Shown: in pieces, positions 8,672 through 17,453 of the stretch | Numbering within the stretch: position 1 is the first letter of the stretch | How the letters are laid out: each line of letters opens with the position of its first letter | Origin: JAAGZL01 sp050288625 | Lineage (GTDB): Bacteria > Pseudomonadota > Gammaproteobacteria > Chromatiales > Chromatiaceae | Length of the DNA stretch: 31,909 bases | Reading direction: 5' to 3' | Assembly (NCBI GenBank): GCA_050288625.1 | Contig: JBNKEE010000057.1 | Location: 1 to 31,909 of the forward strand | The notes under the pieces: generated by a model | Told to the model about the DNA's origin: nothing | Database searches by the model: none | Seen by the model: only the letters and a program-made list of their open reading frames with translations | Translations under genes and position numbers: made by a program

Positions 8672-9547
8672 CTATATGAGTCCGGTTTGCCGCATTGAGT
8701 TCCGTAACTCTCCCTGATACTTCTCAGATAGCCAGGTAAGGGGCAGTCTGATCCCGCGCGGAATGCGGCCCATCTCGGCCAGGGCCCACTTTACCGGGAT
8801 TGGATTGGCCTCCAAAAACAGATCTCGATGCAAAACAGATATCTCCTGATCGATTGCAACCGCGGCATCTCTGTCTCCAACTAAAGCCGCCTTACACATC
8901 TCACTCATCTTATTAGGTGCAATATTTGTCGTCACTGAAATTACACCCTGCCCTCCGGCCAGGATAAATTCACAGCAGGTGGCATCATCACCACTGAAGA
9001 GTGCGAATGCATCTCCACAACCTGCCCGCAGTTCGGCAACCCTAGAAACATCCCCTGTCGCCTCTTTGATGCCGATGATGTTTTCGATCTGCGCCAGCCT
9101 GGCAACCGTATCTGGAACCATGTCACAGGCGGTACGGCCTGGCACATTATACAGAATTTGTGGGATATCAACCTCTTCAGCCACCTTTCTGTGGTGTAGA
9201 TACAATCCCTCCTGGGTTGGTTTATTGTAATAGGGGGTCACCAACAGGCAGGCATCCGCCCCAGCCTGTTGGGCGCATCTGGTCAGATTTATGGCCTCTG
9301 TGGTGGAATTGGCCCCGGTTCCTGCGATAACGGGGATGCGTCCATCAGTAAACTCTACCGCCTGACGGATCACATTACAGTGTTCTTCTTCATCCAAGGT
9401 GGCGGACTCCCCCGTGGTGCCTACTGCAACTATGGCGCTGGTGCCTTGCCCCACATGCCAATCAATCAGCGCACGCATGGACCGCTCGTCAACGCGACCA
9501 TCTTCTGTCATAGGGGTCACTAGTGCGACCATGCTGCCTTGAAACAT
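8672..9547 (-). CDS. dapA: 4-hydroxy-tetrahydrodipicolinate synthase
   Basis: Condenses pyruvate with aspartate semialdehyde, the first committed step of lysine and meso-diaminopimelate synthesis. It is 291 aa from the ATG at 9547. A TTG one codon further upstream is also open, but GGAG is well spaced for the ATG, and residue numbering then matches E. coli. Schiff-base Lys161 lies in GIKEATGD, Thr44-Thr45 in VGTTGES, Tyr133 in YNVPGRT with Arg138, and Tyr107 in TPYYNKP. It is a TIM barrel acting in the cytoplasm. It is divergent from gcvR. Confidence 0.97.
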   Translation of the reverse strand: MFQGSMVALVTPMTEDGRVDERSMRALIDWHVGQGTSAIVAVGTTGESATLDEEEHCNVIRQAVEFTDGRIPVIAGTGANSTTEAINLTRCAQQAGADACLLVTPYYNKPTQEGLYLHHRKVAEEVDIPQILYNVPGRTACDMVPDTVARLAQIENIIGIKEATGDVSRVAELRAGCGDAFALFSGDDATCCEFILAGGQGVISVTTNIAPNKMSEMCKAALVGDRDAAVAIDQEISVLHRDLFLEANPIPVKWALAEMGRIPRGIRLPLTWLSEKYQGELRNSMRQTGLI

Positions 9548-9722
9548 CAAAAAACTCCAAATACCAACCTGAATTTCACGGGACCTGTGATTCTAAACCC
9601 CGCCTCACTCCGCTGACAAGTAATGCGGCTATCAAATAGATTCCAAAAATCTTTGATGGACCATCGGGTACCATGATAGGTAAACTTCTATCTGTGATTT
9701 TATCAGGAGCAGCATTACCAAC

Positions 9723-10262
9723 ATGTCGGCACAATACAGCTACCTCGTAATATCCGCGCTCGGCAAAGACAGGCCGGGCATTGTGGATGAACTATCCGGC
9801 ACCATCCTTAATGAAGGGTGTAATATTGCAGACAGTCGCATGACCGTATTGGGTGGAGAGTTCGCGATTATGCTTATGGTGGAGGGCAACTGGAACACCC
9901 TGACCAAGCTGGAGGATTCTGTCCCAGAGCTGGAGAGGCAACTCGGCCTGACCATCATCGCCAAACGCACCGGAGGCAGAGCAACCAACGACGCCTTGCT
10001 GCCGTATGGTGTAGAGGTTGTAGCCCTGGACCACCCTGGAATAGTTCACCACCTGGCCAGCTTCTTTTCTCAACGCAACATCAACATAGAAGACATGGTT
10101 ACCAGTAGCTATGCCGCGGCCCACACCGGCACCCAGATGTTCTCAGTGCAGATGACGGTCGGCATCCCATCCACCGAACATATCTCGACCCTACGCGACG
10201 AGTTTATGGAATTTTGTGACAGCATGAATTTGGACGCAGTGCTTGAACCCATCAAAAACTAA
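9723..10262 (+). CDS. gcvR: Glycine cleavage system transcriptional repressor GcvR (tandem ACT protein)
   Basis: 179 aa with two ACT domains, around residues 5-85 (YLVISALGKDRPGIVDELS) and 92-175 (VEVVALDHPGIVHHLASFF). In E. coli GcvR binds glycine through these domains and antagonises GcvA at the gcv operon; it has no DNA-binding domain of its own, and none is seen here. Position divergent from dapA matches E. coli. AGGAG lies 13 nt before the ATG, which is far for a ribosome site. Homologues in other bacteria are annotated only as ACT-domain proteins, so the exact regulatory target is inferred. Confidence 0.9.
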   Translation: MSAQYSYLVISALGKDRPGIVDELSGTILNEGCNIADSRMTVLGGEFAIMLMVEGNWNTLTKLEDSVPELERQLGLTIIAKRTGGRATNDALLPYGVEVVALDHPGIVHHLASFFSQRNINIEDMVTSSYAAAHTGTQMFSVQMTVGIPSTEHISTLRDEFMEFCDSMNLDAVLEPIKN

Positions 10263-10298
10263 ACCACAAGATGACCCTAAAGATAATCTTAACCAGAA

Positions 10299-10316
10299 TC
10301 GTCTAAGATTAGACGA
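10299..10316. promoter_or_regulatory. 18-nt perfect palindrome between gcvR and the PIN-PhoH gene
   Basis: TCGTCTAA-GA-TTAGACGA is an 8+2+8 perfect inverted repeat. It lies in the 77-bp intergenic space, 36 nt after the gcvR stop and 23 nt before the downstream ATG. A 2-nt loop makes an RNA hairpin strained, so a dimeric protein operator is more likely. No known regulator is recognised. Confidence 0.4.
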
Positions 10317-10339
10317 GAGTAACCTGTAGAGACCGCAAC

Positions 10340-11740
10340 ATGTCTGAAGAAAAAACCTTGTTCATCCTCGATACCAACGTCCTGATGCACGATCCTACGG
10401 CCATATTCAGGTTCCATGAACATGACATATTCCTTCCAATGGTGGTGTTGGAAGAGTTGGACAAGGCAAAAAAAGGCATGTCCGAAGTAGCCACCAACGT
10501 GCGCCAGGTAAACCGGTTTCTGGATGAGTTGATGCATGGTGCGACCAAATCCGAAATAGAAGCGGGTCTGCCACTACCGACCCCAGCCAACGGCAAGAGT
10601 CCGGAGCTGCCAAACCCAGGCAGACTGTTTTTTCAAATCAGGGACATGCCGAATGAGGTAATTACAGGTCTGCCAGGAAACACCCCAGACAACACCATCC
10701 TTGGGACCGCCCTGGCGCTACAAAAAACGCTCCCTGATACTCGCGTTGTCGTCATATCTAAGGATATTAATCTGCGCATCAAAGCGGCCGTGCTTGGCAT
10801 ACAGGCAGAAGACTACTTCAACGACAAGGTGCTGGATGACGTAAGCCTTCTGTACAGCGGAGAGCAGTCTCTGCCTAATGATTTCTGGGATAGCCATAGC
10901 AAGGATGTGGAATCCTGGCAGGAGGAAGGGCGCACCTTCTACCGGATTACCGGTCCTGATATCGACGATTGGCATCCAAACCAGTGTATATTCATAGAAG
11001 GAGATTCCGGCTTTGACGCTATCGTCAGGCGCAAGGAAGAAGACGCTGCAATCATCGAGATAGTAAACGACTACACCAACCAGAACCACTCTGTCTGGGG
11101 CATAACCGCTCGCAACCGCGAACAGAACTATGCCCTAAACATGTTGATGGACCCCCAACTAGACTTCGTATCCCTGCTCGGCACAGCCGGCACCGGAAAG
11201 ACCCTGCTGACTCTAGCCGCCGGACTAGCCCAGACCCTGGATCAGAACATCTACCGTGAGATCATCATGACCCGGGTTACAGTACCTGTAGGCGAGGACA
11301 TCGGCTTCCTACCAGGCACCGAAGAGGAAAAGATGACACCCTGGATGGGGGCCTTGATGGATAACCTGGAGGTCCTGACCCAGATCGAAGGCGGTGAGTG
11401 GGGACGCGCAGCCACCGATGATCTGCTGCGCAGCCGCATCCGTATCCACTCCCTCAACTTCATGCGTGGACGCACCTTCCTGAATAAGTACATTATCCTG
11501 GACGAGGCACAAAACCTGACTCCGAAACAGATGAAGACCCTGATAACCCGCGCCGGCCCAGGAACCAAGATCGTCTGCCTGGGCAACGTGGCCCAGATAG
11601 ATACACCATATCTGACCGAAACTACTTCTGGACTAACCTATGCGGTAGATCGCTTCAAAGGATGGAAGCATAGCGGGCATATAACCCTTCTACGGGGAGA
11701 ACGTTCCAGGCTGGCGGATTACGCTTCGGATATTCTCTGA
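10340..11740 (+). CDS. PhoH-family protein with N-terminal PIN domain (PhoH2 / YlaK type)
   Basis: 466 aa. An N-terminal PIN ribonuclease domain (about 5-150) has acidic residues Asp11 (LDTNVLMHD), Glu39-40 (VVLEELDK), Asp117 and Asp142. A linker leads to a PhoH ATPase domain with Walker A GTAGTGKT (281-288) and Walker B YIILDEAQN (384-392), then GNVAQIDTPYL. PhoH2 proteins studied in mycobacteria unwind and cleave RNA (family knowledge). No small antitoxin-like ORF precedes it, so it is not obviously a toxin-antitoxin module. Its stop codon abuts that of convergent aspS. Confidence 0.93.
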   Translation: MSEEKTLFILDTNVLMHDPTAIFRFHEHDIFLPMVVLEELDKAKKGMSEVATNVRQVNRFLDELMHGATKSEIEAGLPLPTPANGKSPELPNPGRLFFQIRDMPNEVITGLPGNTPDNTILGTALALQKTLPDTRVVVISKDINLRIKAAVLGIQAEDYFNDKVLDDVSLLYSGEQSLPNDFWDSHSKDVESWQEEGRTFYRITGPDIDDWHPNQCIFIEGDSGFDAIVRRKEEDAAIIEIVNDYTNQNHSVWGITARNREQNYALNMLMDPQLDFVSLLGTAGTGKTLLTLAAGLAQTLDQNIYREIIMTRVTVPVGEDIGFLPGTEEEKMTPWMGALMDNLEVLTQIEGGEWGRAATDDLLRSRIRIHSLNFMRGRTFLNKYIILDEAQNLTPKQMKTLITRAGPGTKIVCLGNVAQIDTPYLTETTSGLTYAVDRFKGWKHSGHITLLRGERSRLADYASDIL

Positions 11741-13534
11741 TCAGCTGCCTGTCTTCTCTTCTGTCTGCGGCTTACGCACCCTGATTGAGAGCTCGCGTAA
11801 CTGCTCCTGGCTTACATTCGAAGGCGCAGAGGTAAGCAGACAGGCGGCGGTCTGGGTCTTGGGAAAAGCCATTACATCGCGGATGGAGTCGGCACCGGCC
11901 ATCAACATCACCAGACGATCCAGACCGAAAGCGATACCACCGTGTGGTGGGCAACCAAAACGCAAGGCATCTAGCAGAAAGCCAAACTTCTCTTGGGCTT
12001 CCTCATCACTGATTCCAAGTAGCTTGAACACCTTCTCCTGCACCTCCTGGCGATGGATACGTATAGAACCGCCGCCCAGCTCGGTACCGTTCAAGACCAT
12101 GTCGTAGGCCCGTGAACTGCATGCACCTGGATCACTGTCCAGCAGTTCGACATGCTCCGCCTTGCAAGAAGTAAAGGGGTGATGCAATGAGGTCCAACGA
12201 CCAGACTTATCGTCCTTTTCAAACATAGGGAAATCCACTACCCATAGAGGGCGCCACTCTGCCTCAAGCAAACCACGATCCTCGCCTAGTCTGACACGCA
12301 GGGCGCCTAAAGCCTCGTTTACGATCTTAGCCTTGTCCGCTCCGAAGAAGATCAGATCTCCATCTTTGGCGCCGGTGCGGGCCAGGATCTCTTCCACCGC
12401 CTCATCCGGCAGGAACTTCAGGATCGGGGACTGTAGCCCGTCACGTCCCTGAGCTATATCGTTAACCTTGATGTAGGCCAGGCCCTTGGCCCCGTAGATA
12501 CCCACATACTTGGTGTAATCATCTATCTCCTTGCGGCTGAGTTCACAGCCGTTAGGCAGACAGAGTGCAGCCACCCGACCATCTTTATCCTTGGCCGGCC
12601 CGGAGAATACTTTGAACTCCACATCCTGCATCAGGTCGCCCACATCAACTAACTCCAGTGGGCAGCGCAGATCTGGACGATCTGTGCCGAAGCGTTGAAC
12701 GGCCTCTGCGTATGTCATACGAGGGAACGGATTGGGTAGGTCTTTACCCAGAACCTTTCTCACGATCTGACGGATCATTTCTTCCATCATGTTCATCAAC
12801 TCGTCCTCATCCATGAAGGAGACCTCTATATCCAACTGGGTAAACTCAGGCTGACGATCAGCGCGCAGGTCCTCATCACGGAAACAGCGCACCACCTGAT
12901 AGTAGCGGTCCATGCCGGACATCATCAGCAACTGCTTGAACAGCTGCGGCGACTGCGGCAGGGCAAAAAACTGACCCGGATGGGTGCGAGAAGGCACCAG
13001 GTAATCGCGAGCACCCTCCGGTGTTGCCTTGGTCAACATCGGGGTTTCTATATCAAGAAAACCGTTATCATCAAGATAGTTACGCAAAAGTCGCGTGACC
13101 TTTGAGCGCATCTGGATTCGCTCCAGCATCTCTGGACGACGTAGATCAACGTAACGGTAACGCAAGCGTATCTCTTCGGATACGTTCTCATGTTCGTCCA
13201 ATTGGAACGGAGGAGTGTCTGCTTTATTCAGGATCTCCAGCTCAAGACCCAGAACTTCAACCTCTCCAGTAGGCAGATCAGGATTGACCGTTCCCTCTGG
13301 ACGCGCCCGCACTCTTCCTTTTACACGCAGCACGAACTCGTTGCGCACCTGTTCCGCCAGAGAAAACATCTCCGGCAGGTCAGGGTCATATACCACCTGA
13401 ACCAGGCCTTCCCGATCCCGCAAATCAATGAAGATAACCCCGCCATGATCGCGGCGGCGATGTACCCAACCACAGAGCTCGACTTCCTGATCTATGAACG
13501 ATGCGTTTAGATTTCCGCAATATTGTGTGCGCAT
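11741..13534 (-). CDS. aspS: Aspartate--tRNA ligase, bacterial type
   Basis: 597 aa, the usual length of the bacterial-type class II enzyme with its GAD insertion. It has an N-terminal anticodon-binding OB fold (about 1-110, with LCGWVHRRRDHGGVIFIDLR). The catalytic core includes ATPEGARDYLVPSR, motif 2 FRDEDLRADRQPEFTQLDIE, the GAD domain (about 290-420) and motif 3 GIAFGLDRLVML. Upstream DUF502 and fmdB-like genes point the same way (45-nt and 13-nt gaps), a frequent arrangement in gammaproteobacteria. Whether it also charges tRNA-Asn cannot be told without knowing if gatCAB is present. Confidence 0.97.
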   Translation of the reverse strand: MRTQYCGNLNASFIDQEVELCGWVHRRRDHGGVIFIDLRDREGLVQVVYDPDLPEMFSLAEQVRNEFVLRVKGRVRARPEGTVNPDLPTGEVEVLGLELEILNKADTPPFQLDEHENVSEEIRLRYRYVDLRRPEMLERIQMRSKVTRLLRNYLDDNGFLDIETPMLTKATPEGARDYLVPSRTHPGQFFALPQSPQLFKQLLMMSGMDRYYQVVRCFRDEDLRADRQPEFTQLDIEVSFMDEDELMNMMEEMIRQIVRKVLGKDLPNPFPRMTYAEAVQRFGTDRPDLRCPLELVDVGDLMQDVEFKVFSGPAKDKDGRVAALCLPNGCELSRKEIDDYTKYVGIYGAKGLAYIKVNDIAQGRDGLQSPILKFLPDEAVEEILARTGAKDGDLIFFGADKAKIVNEALGALRVRLGEDRGLLEAEWRPLWVVDFPMFEKDDKSGRWTSLHHPFTSCKAEHVELLDSDPGACSSRAYDMVLNGTELGGGSIRIHRQEVQEKVFKLLGISDEEAQEKFGFLLDALRFGCPPHGGIAFGLDRLVMLMAGADSIRDVMAFPKTQTAACLLTSAPSNVSQEQLRELSIRVRKPQTEEKTGS

Positions 13535-13579
13535 GAAACTATTACCATTTACTGATGTAAGGGGCCAAAGGCGGGAATG

Positions 13580-14221
13580 TTAAGGTTTGGGCTCTTCTTG
13601 CGCAAGCTCTGATGACTTTTTAACCGCATCCGGCACCACAGCACCCATGGACATAAGCATCTTCAAACCGTCGTCCACGCTCATATCCAGCTCTTGCACA
13701 TCTTCTCTCGGGACCATCACAAAGTATCCGCCAGTGGGGTTAGGAGTAGTGGGCACATAGACATTTATCACGTCCTGCCCGGTCTTACGTTGCACCTCAC
13801 CCTGATCGGTCCCGGTGAGAAAGGCCAGGGTCCAGAGCCCTTTGCGTGGAAACTCGATCAACAACACCTTGCGAAAAGATTGCCCAGAATCGGAAAACAT
13901 GGTCTCCGCCAACTGCTTGGCCCCAGAATATACGGATCGAACCAGCGGCACATGGGAGACAAACTGCTCCCACAGCTTGACCAGTTTGCGCCCAAACAGG
14001 TTCGCGGCTAGCAGACCGGTCAGCATAACCACGACAAAAGAGATCAAGACCCCTAGACCGGGTATCGCATAACCCAGGAGGTTCTCCGGGCGATACGCCT
14101 CAGGTATCAGCAAGACGCTTCCATCTAGCCACTTGATAAGCAGCCGCACCACTATGATGGTAATGCCGAGTGGCACCCAGATAAGCAGACCGGCAATAAG
14201 GTAGCGTCTGAATGTCGGCAT
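13580..14221 (-). CDS. DUF502 inner-membrane protein
   Basis: 213 aa. Two hydrophobic spans are clear (about 8-30 and 50-76), followed by a soluble domain with the conserved segments VPLVRSVYSGAKQLAETMF and VPTTPNPTGGYFVMVPREDV that define DUF502. It has no established function. Homologues in plants (COV1-like) affect membrane trafficking. It is sandwiched between the fmdB-like gene and aspS in one leftward transcript. The acidic C-terminal tail is probably cytoplasmic. Confidence 0.9.
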   Translation of the reverse strand: MPTFRRYLIAGLLIWVPLGITIIVVRLLIKWLDGSVLLIPEAYRPENLLGYAIPGLGVLISFVVVMLTGLLAANLFGRKLVKLWEQFVSHVPLVRSVYSGAKQLAETMFSDSGQSFRKVLLIEFPRKGLWTLAFLTGTDQGEVQRKTGQDVINVYVPTTPNPTGGYFVMVPREDVQELDMSVDDGLKMLMSMGAVVPDAVKKSSELAQEEPKP

Positions 14222-14234
14222 TATTTAGAGCCTG

Positions 14235-14507
14235 CTATTCCCCGGCAGCACAACACTTACCAGCGCTGCAGGCAGGTGCAGCCGAGCACTCTGTTTTTCC
14301 GCTGTCATGTAGATTTTTCTGTTTACCCTTCTTAAAGTCGGTCTCGTACCATCCGGAACCTTTAAGCCTAAACCCTGCAGCAGAAATCAACTTTTTCAAC
14401 TCGGGCTTACCGCAACTAGGGCATATCTCGAGTGGGGCATCACTCAACTTTTGCAGTTTCTCCAGATGTTCACCGCATGACTCGCATCTGTATTCGTAAA
14501 TTGGCAT
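14235..14507 (-). CDS. FmdB-family zinc-ribbon protein
   Basis: 90 aa. The N-terminal zinc ribbon MPIYEYRCESCGEH has Cys8-x2-Cys11 and Cys29-x2-Cys32, diagnostic of the FmdB/CxxC_CXXC_SSSS family. GFRLKGSGWYETDF is the conserved second element. The tail is enriched in Ala and Cys (including CSAGKCC) and may bind additional metal. Its function is unproven; FmdB was named for regulation of a formamidase/acetamidase locus. GGGAG precedes the ATG. It is the first gene of the fmdB-DUF502-aspS set. Confidence 0.9.
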   Translation of the reverse strand: MPIYEYRCESCGEHLEKLQKLSDAPLEICPSCGKPELKKLISAAGFRLKGSGWYETDFKKGKQKNLHDSGKTECSAAPACSAGKCCAAGE

Positions 14508-14598
14508 GGAAAAAAACTCCCAACTCTGTCAAAAACTTCTGTTTACAACTCACCGAATCAACCTACACATGGGGGCGCAGATGTAAAAAACAAACCAG

Positions 14599-14604
14599 AT
14601 TATA
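14599..14604 (-). promoter_or_regulatory. Candidate -10 element for the fmdB-DUF502-aspS transcript
   Basis: A perfect TATAAT on the minus strand about 92 nt before the fmdB start, without a convincing -35. A second possibility is the extended -10 TGATAGAAT at 14688-14696. One of the two probably drives the operon; the sequence alone does not decide. Confidence 0.35.
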
Positions 14605-14758
14605 AAACCTGACGTCTATCTTACCCGAGTGGTTAATCTGATTGGAAGGGCTTCCAGTTACGGCAAATTGCTAATAGATATGGCGGGATTCTATCACAAC
14701 AGAGCCTAATGGCTCGAACCATTTAAATAACAACCATCCCCTTTTTGTCCGACCTGGC

Positions 14759-15376
14759 TTACTCAGCCTCCCTGCTCTCCCGACGCTTTCGCAAAAACTC
14801 GCCCTGCCGTTTCACCACGTGACGTATAAGCAGATCTCGGTCGTTTTCCCGCATATGCATAAAATTGACCCGAATAAAATACCCAAACCCCCCGACCACG
14901 TCATCCACCGGGTCACAGCCAACCACCTCACCGAAGGTAATTATCCCGGTAAATGATGGTATCAGCAGTAAACGTAACTCCAATAACATCCCATTACCCA
15001 CCGGTTCAGCAGAATAGAAGGCAAGCCCAGATGCGCTGAGGTTTACTGGTTGAGCTGGTTGTTCTACCAAATCATTACTGTTTGATAGCAGTGCCCTGCC
15101 CAGAATATCTATCTTATTGTTTATGGCCTTGAGATATTCGGCAATATCCGGCTCTGCACTCTCAATCCTATGCATAATTCCGGACATATTCTGATTTATG
15201 GAGGCGATGCCGCTCATGACCGTGAAGTTTCCTTCCAGTTCCAGGTCAACCCGGTCTATTCGTTCTTCCAACTCATCTTGTGATATCTCGTGATAACTCA
15301 AACTTACCGAGTCATCTACGCGGAAAAAATTCCTTCTCTCAACAGCATCATCAGCCATTTTTAGTTTGTCACCCAT
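14759..15376 (-). CDS. PilZ-domain c-di-GMP receptor, third gene of the stator operon
   Basis: 205 aa. The two c-di-GMP-binding PilZ motifs are present but far apart: RRNFFR (RxxxR, Arg15-Arg19) near the N-terminus and VNLSASG (NxSxxG, Asn112-Gly117). About 90 residues of mostly helical sequence separate them. The C-terminal beta segment (125-175) completes the barrel. The start MGDKLK is preferred over the Met seven codons in because GAAGGTG is well placed. It begins 27 nt after pomB, so it is probably a motor-linked c-di-GMP effector. A YcgR-like brake role is inference only; no YcgR_N domain is visible. Confidence 0.85.
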   Translation of the reverse strand: MGDKLKMADDAVERRNFFRVDDSVSLSYHEISQDELEERIDRVDLELEGNFTVMSGIASINQNMSGIMHRIESAEPDIAEYLKAINNKIDILGRALLSNSNDLVEQPAQPVNLSASGLAFYSAEPVGNGMLLELRLLLIPSFTGIITFGEVVGCDPVDDVVGGFGYFIRVNFMHMRENDRDLLIRHVVKRQGEFLRKRRESREAE

Positions 15377-15403
15377 GATTACACCTTCGATTATATTGCG
15401 AAC

Positions 15404-16630
15404 CTATTGCCCAACTCCCATAACCTCTTTTTTCTCTTCATCATCTCCGCGCACGATAATCAACTCAACTCGGCGGTTTTTGGCCCTGTTCTCAGCACTA
15501 TCGTTTGGAACCAGCGGATGGGAATCGGCATATCCCTCAATCAATACCCTATCATCCGAAATCCCCGGGTTCAGAAGGAGCGCATGGACCACCGTTACCG
15601 CTCGAGCGGAAGAGAGCTCCCAATTAGAACGGAATCTGGCAGTATAGATTGGTACATTATCCGTATGGCCAGCTACGATAATACGGCCGGGGGACCTGAC
15701 CAGCGCGTCACTGATACGATCTATTACATCTAGGAACCCGGGATTGAAATCAGCACTGCCGGACGGGAATGAGCCCTTCTCCTGAATGCGAATGATGATC
15801 TTGTCCTTGGCCGTCTCGACCGTAATCAAACCATCCGCAATCTCTTTGCTCAGGATCTGCTGTAACTCCTGGGCCTGCTGCTGTATCTCCTCCTGCCGCA
15901 ACCTATCCTGCTCCGCCTTCTTCACATCATCCGGCCTTCCTTTAACGGGCTCTAAATCCTGCGGTTGCTCCTTCTTAACCATCTCCAGCTCATCTTTGAT
16001 CTCCTGCATAGCCTTTCCCAGCTCTGCGAGTTTTTCCGGCTCTACCACCTGTTCCAACTTATCCCGTAGTTCCTCTATGATCTTTTCCAGGGCCGCGATT
16101 TTCTCTAGCAATTCATCTATTTTTGCCAACAGATCCTGCTGCGTCTTTTCTAGTTGCTCTTTCAACTCCTTGATGGCCTTTTCCAATTCAGCAAGTTTTG
16201 TCGGATCGGCCTTTCCCAACTCCTCGCGCTGCTCTTCTATGACCTTCTCCATCTGTTCCAGCTTCTCATACAGCTGATCTATCTCCTCCGGTATCTCGCC
16301 CTTTTTTTTATCCGGTACATCCAGTTGCTCTTTTTCTTTCTCAGTAGTCTGCTGCCTGATCGTGTCTATGGGGGACGGTTCGGTAATTGAAGAAGGGCCA
16401 AACTCCTGCTTGATGACACTGGTACCCATTACCACATCTACAACAGGTACTTCGCGCTGCACACCGAATGCGTCTTTCATGGCTTCTGCCATCTTCTTGA
16501 AGCGGGTAGCATCCACCTCGGCAAACGAGAGCAGCAACACGAAAAAGCACATCAGCAGTGACATGAGATCGGCAAAGGTCGCCAACCAGGGAGGGAGGCC
16601 ATCTGGACATTTTGGGCACTCTTTGGCCAC
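15404..16630 (-). CDS. pomB: Flagellar motor stator protein, PomB/MotB type, with enlarged coiled-coil linker
   Basis: 408 aa. A short cytoplasmic leader (CPKCPDGLPPW) precedes one membrane span, ATFADLMSLLMCFFVLLLSF. This is nearly the Vibrio PomB sequence, with ion-binding Asp21. The plug region follows. Residues about 113-260 are Glu/Lys/Leu-rich heptad sequence. The OmpA-like peptidoglycan-binding domain (275-395) has GHTDN, NWELSSARA and NRRVELII. Vibrio PomB is about 315 aa, so roughly 100 extra residues lie in the linker. The start is GTG at 16630, 4 nt after the pomA stop, with AGGAG upstream. The best match to PomB suggests Na+ coupling, not proven. Confidence 0.92.
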   Translation of the reverse strand: MAKECPKCPDGLPPWLATFADLMSLLMCFFVLLLSFAEVDATRFKKMAEAMKDAFGVQREVPVVDVVMGTSVIKQEFGPSSITEPSPIDTIRQQTTEKEKEQLDVPDKKKGEIPEEIDQLYEKLEQMEKVIEEQREELGKADPTKLAELEKAIKELKEQLEKTQQDLLAKIDELLEKIAALEKIIEELRDKLEQVVEPEKLAELGKAMQEIKDELEMVKKEQPQDLEPVKGRPDDVKKAEQDRLRQEEIQQQAQELQQILSKEIADGLITVETAKDKIIIRIQEKGSFPSGSADFNPGFLDVIDRISDALVRSPGRIIVAGHTDNVPIYTARFRSNWELSSARAVTVVHALLLNPGISDDRVLIEGYADSHPLVPNDSAENRAKNRRVELIIVRGDDEEKKEVMGVGQ

Positions 16631-16634
16631 CGAC

Positions 16635-17396
16635 CTACTGCTCCTCTTCCTTGCCCCTCTTTGCGGAAGGCAGGAAAGTTGATAGCAACTGCTCCAGAAC
16701 CCTTGGGTTCATGCCTTCCTGAATACCTGAGATGGTCTCCAGAATGAGATGCTTATTGGTCTTCTCAAGCTCGCTGGCCCTTTCCAGCTTAATGGCTAGT
16801 GGAGTGGCAAAAGCGTTGGCGATAATGGCTCCATATAGAGTGGTCAACAAGGCCACAGCCATGGCCGGGCCGATACTGGCCGGATCGGACATGTTGGCCA
16901 ACATCTGTACCAGACCCACCAAAGTACCGATCATGCCCATGGCCGGCGCCATTACGGCCATATTTTTGAACATTCGCTGACCCACCTCGTGGCGTTGAAT
17001 GGTCAGATCGATATCCCGCGTCAACATCTTTTGTACCAGCGTTGGATCATGACCGTCCACACAAAGACTGATTCCCTCTTGCAGGAAATCGTTGCTGATC
17101 TCCTGATTTTCCAAGGCCAGCAGGCCGTTTTTACGCGCCACATCAGCTAATTGTATAGCCTCTTCGATCAGTTGATGTGAATCGTATGTCTGATAAAAAA
17201 ACGCCTTCATTGCGATACCGAAGGAACCAAGAAAGTCTTTAAGTGATACCTCCATCAGAGTTACCATAAAAGTGCCACCGACCACGATTAAAACAGACGG
17301 AATATTGATGAAAAGCATCATATCGCCACCGGTCGCGATCGCACCTATGATGATGCCGAAGCCGCCCAGCAACCCGATGAGTGTTGCAATATCCAC
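16635..17396 (-). CDS. pomA: Flagellar motor stator protein, PomA/MotA type
   Basis: 253 aa from the GTG at 17396. This start is chosen because VDIATLIGLLGGFGII aligns with the Vibrio PomA N-terminus and an AAGGGGAAG ribosome site precedes it; the frame is open 15 codons further. It has four membrane spans: two near the N-terminus and two at about 145-200 with VMAPAMGMIGTLVGLVQML and GPAMAVALLTTLYGAI. The cytoplasmic loop carries charged residues (ARKNGLLALE, DIDLTIQRHE). It forms the ion-conducting stator with the adjacent pomB product. It is controlled by a sigma-28-like promoter at 17454-17480. Confidence 0.94.
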   Translation of the reverse strand: MDIATLIGLLGGFGIIIGAIATGGDMMLFINIPSVLIVVGGTFMVTLMEVSLKDFLGSFGIAMKAFFYQTYDSHQLIEEAIQLADVARKNGLLALENQEISNDFLQEGISLCVDGHDPTLVQKMLTRDIDLTIQRHEVGQRMFKNMAVMAPAMGMIGTLVGLVQMLANMSDPASIGPAMAVALLTTLYGAIIANAFATPLAIKLERASELEKTNKHLILETISGIQEGMNPRVLEQLLSTFLPSAKRGKEEEQ

Positions 17397-17453
17397 TAAG
17401 CACTTCCCCTTTAACCTAAGAACATCTACTAAAATACACAATTGCTGTATCTG

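Noticed and set aside
10340..11740. PhoAT-PhoH2 toxin-antitoxin module
   Set aside because: The preceding gene is the tandem-ACT protein GcvR, not a small PhoAT-like antitoxin, and the 77-bp gap holds no open frame.
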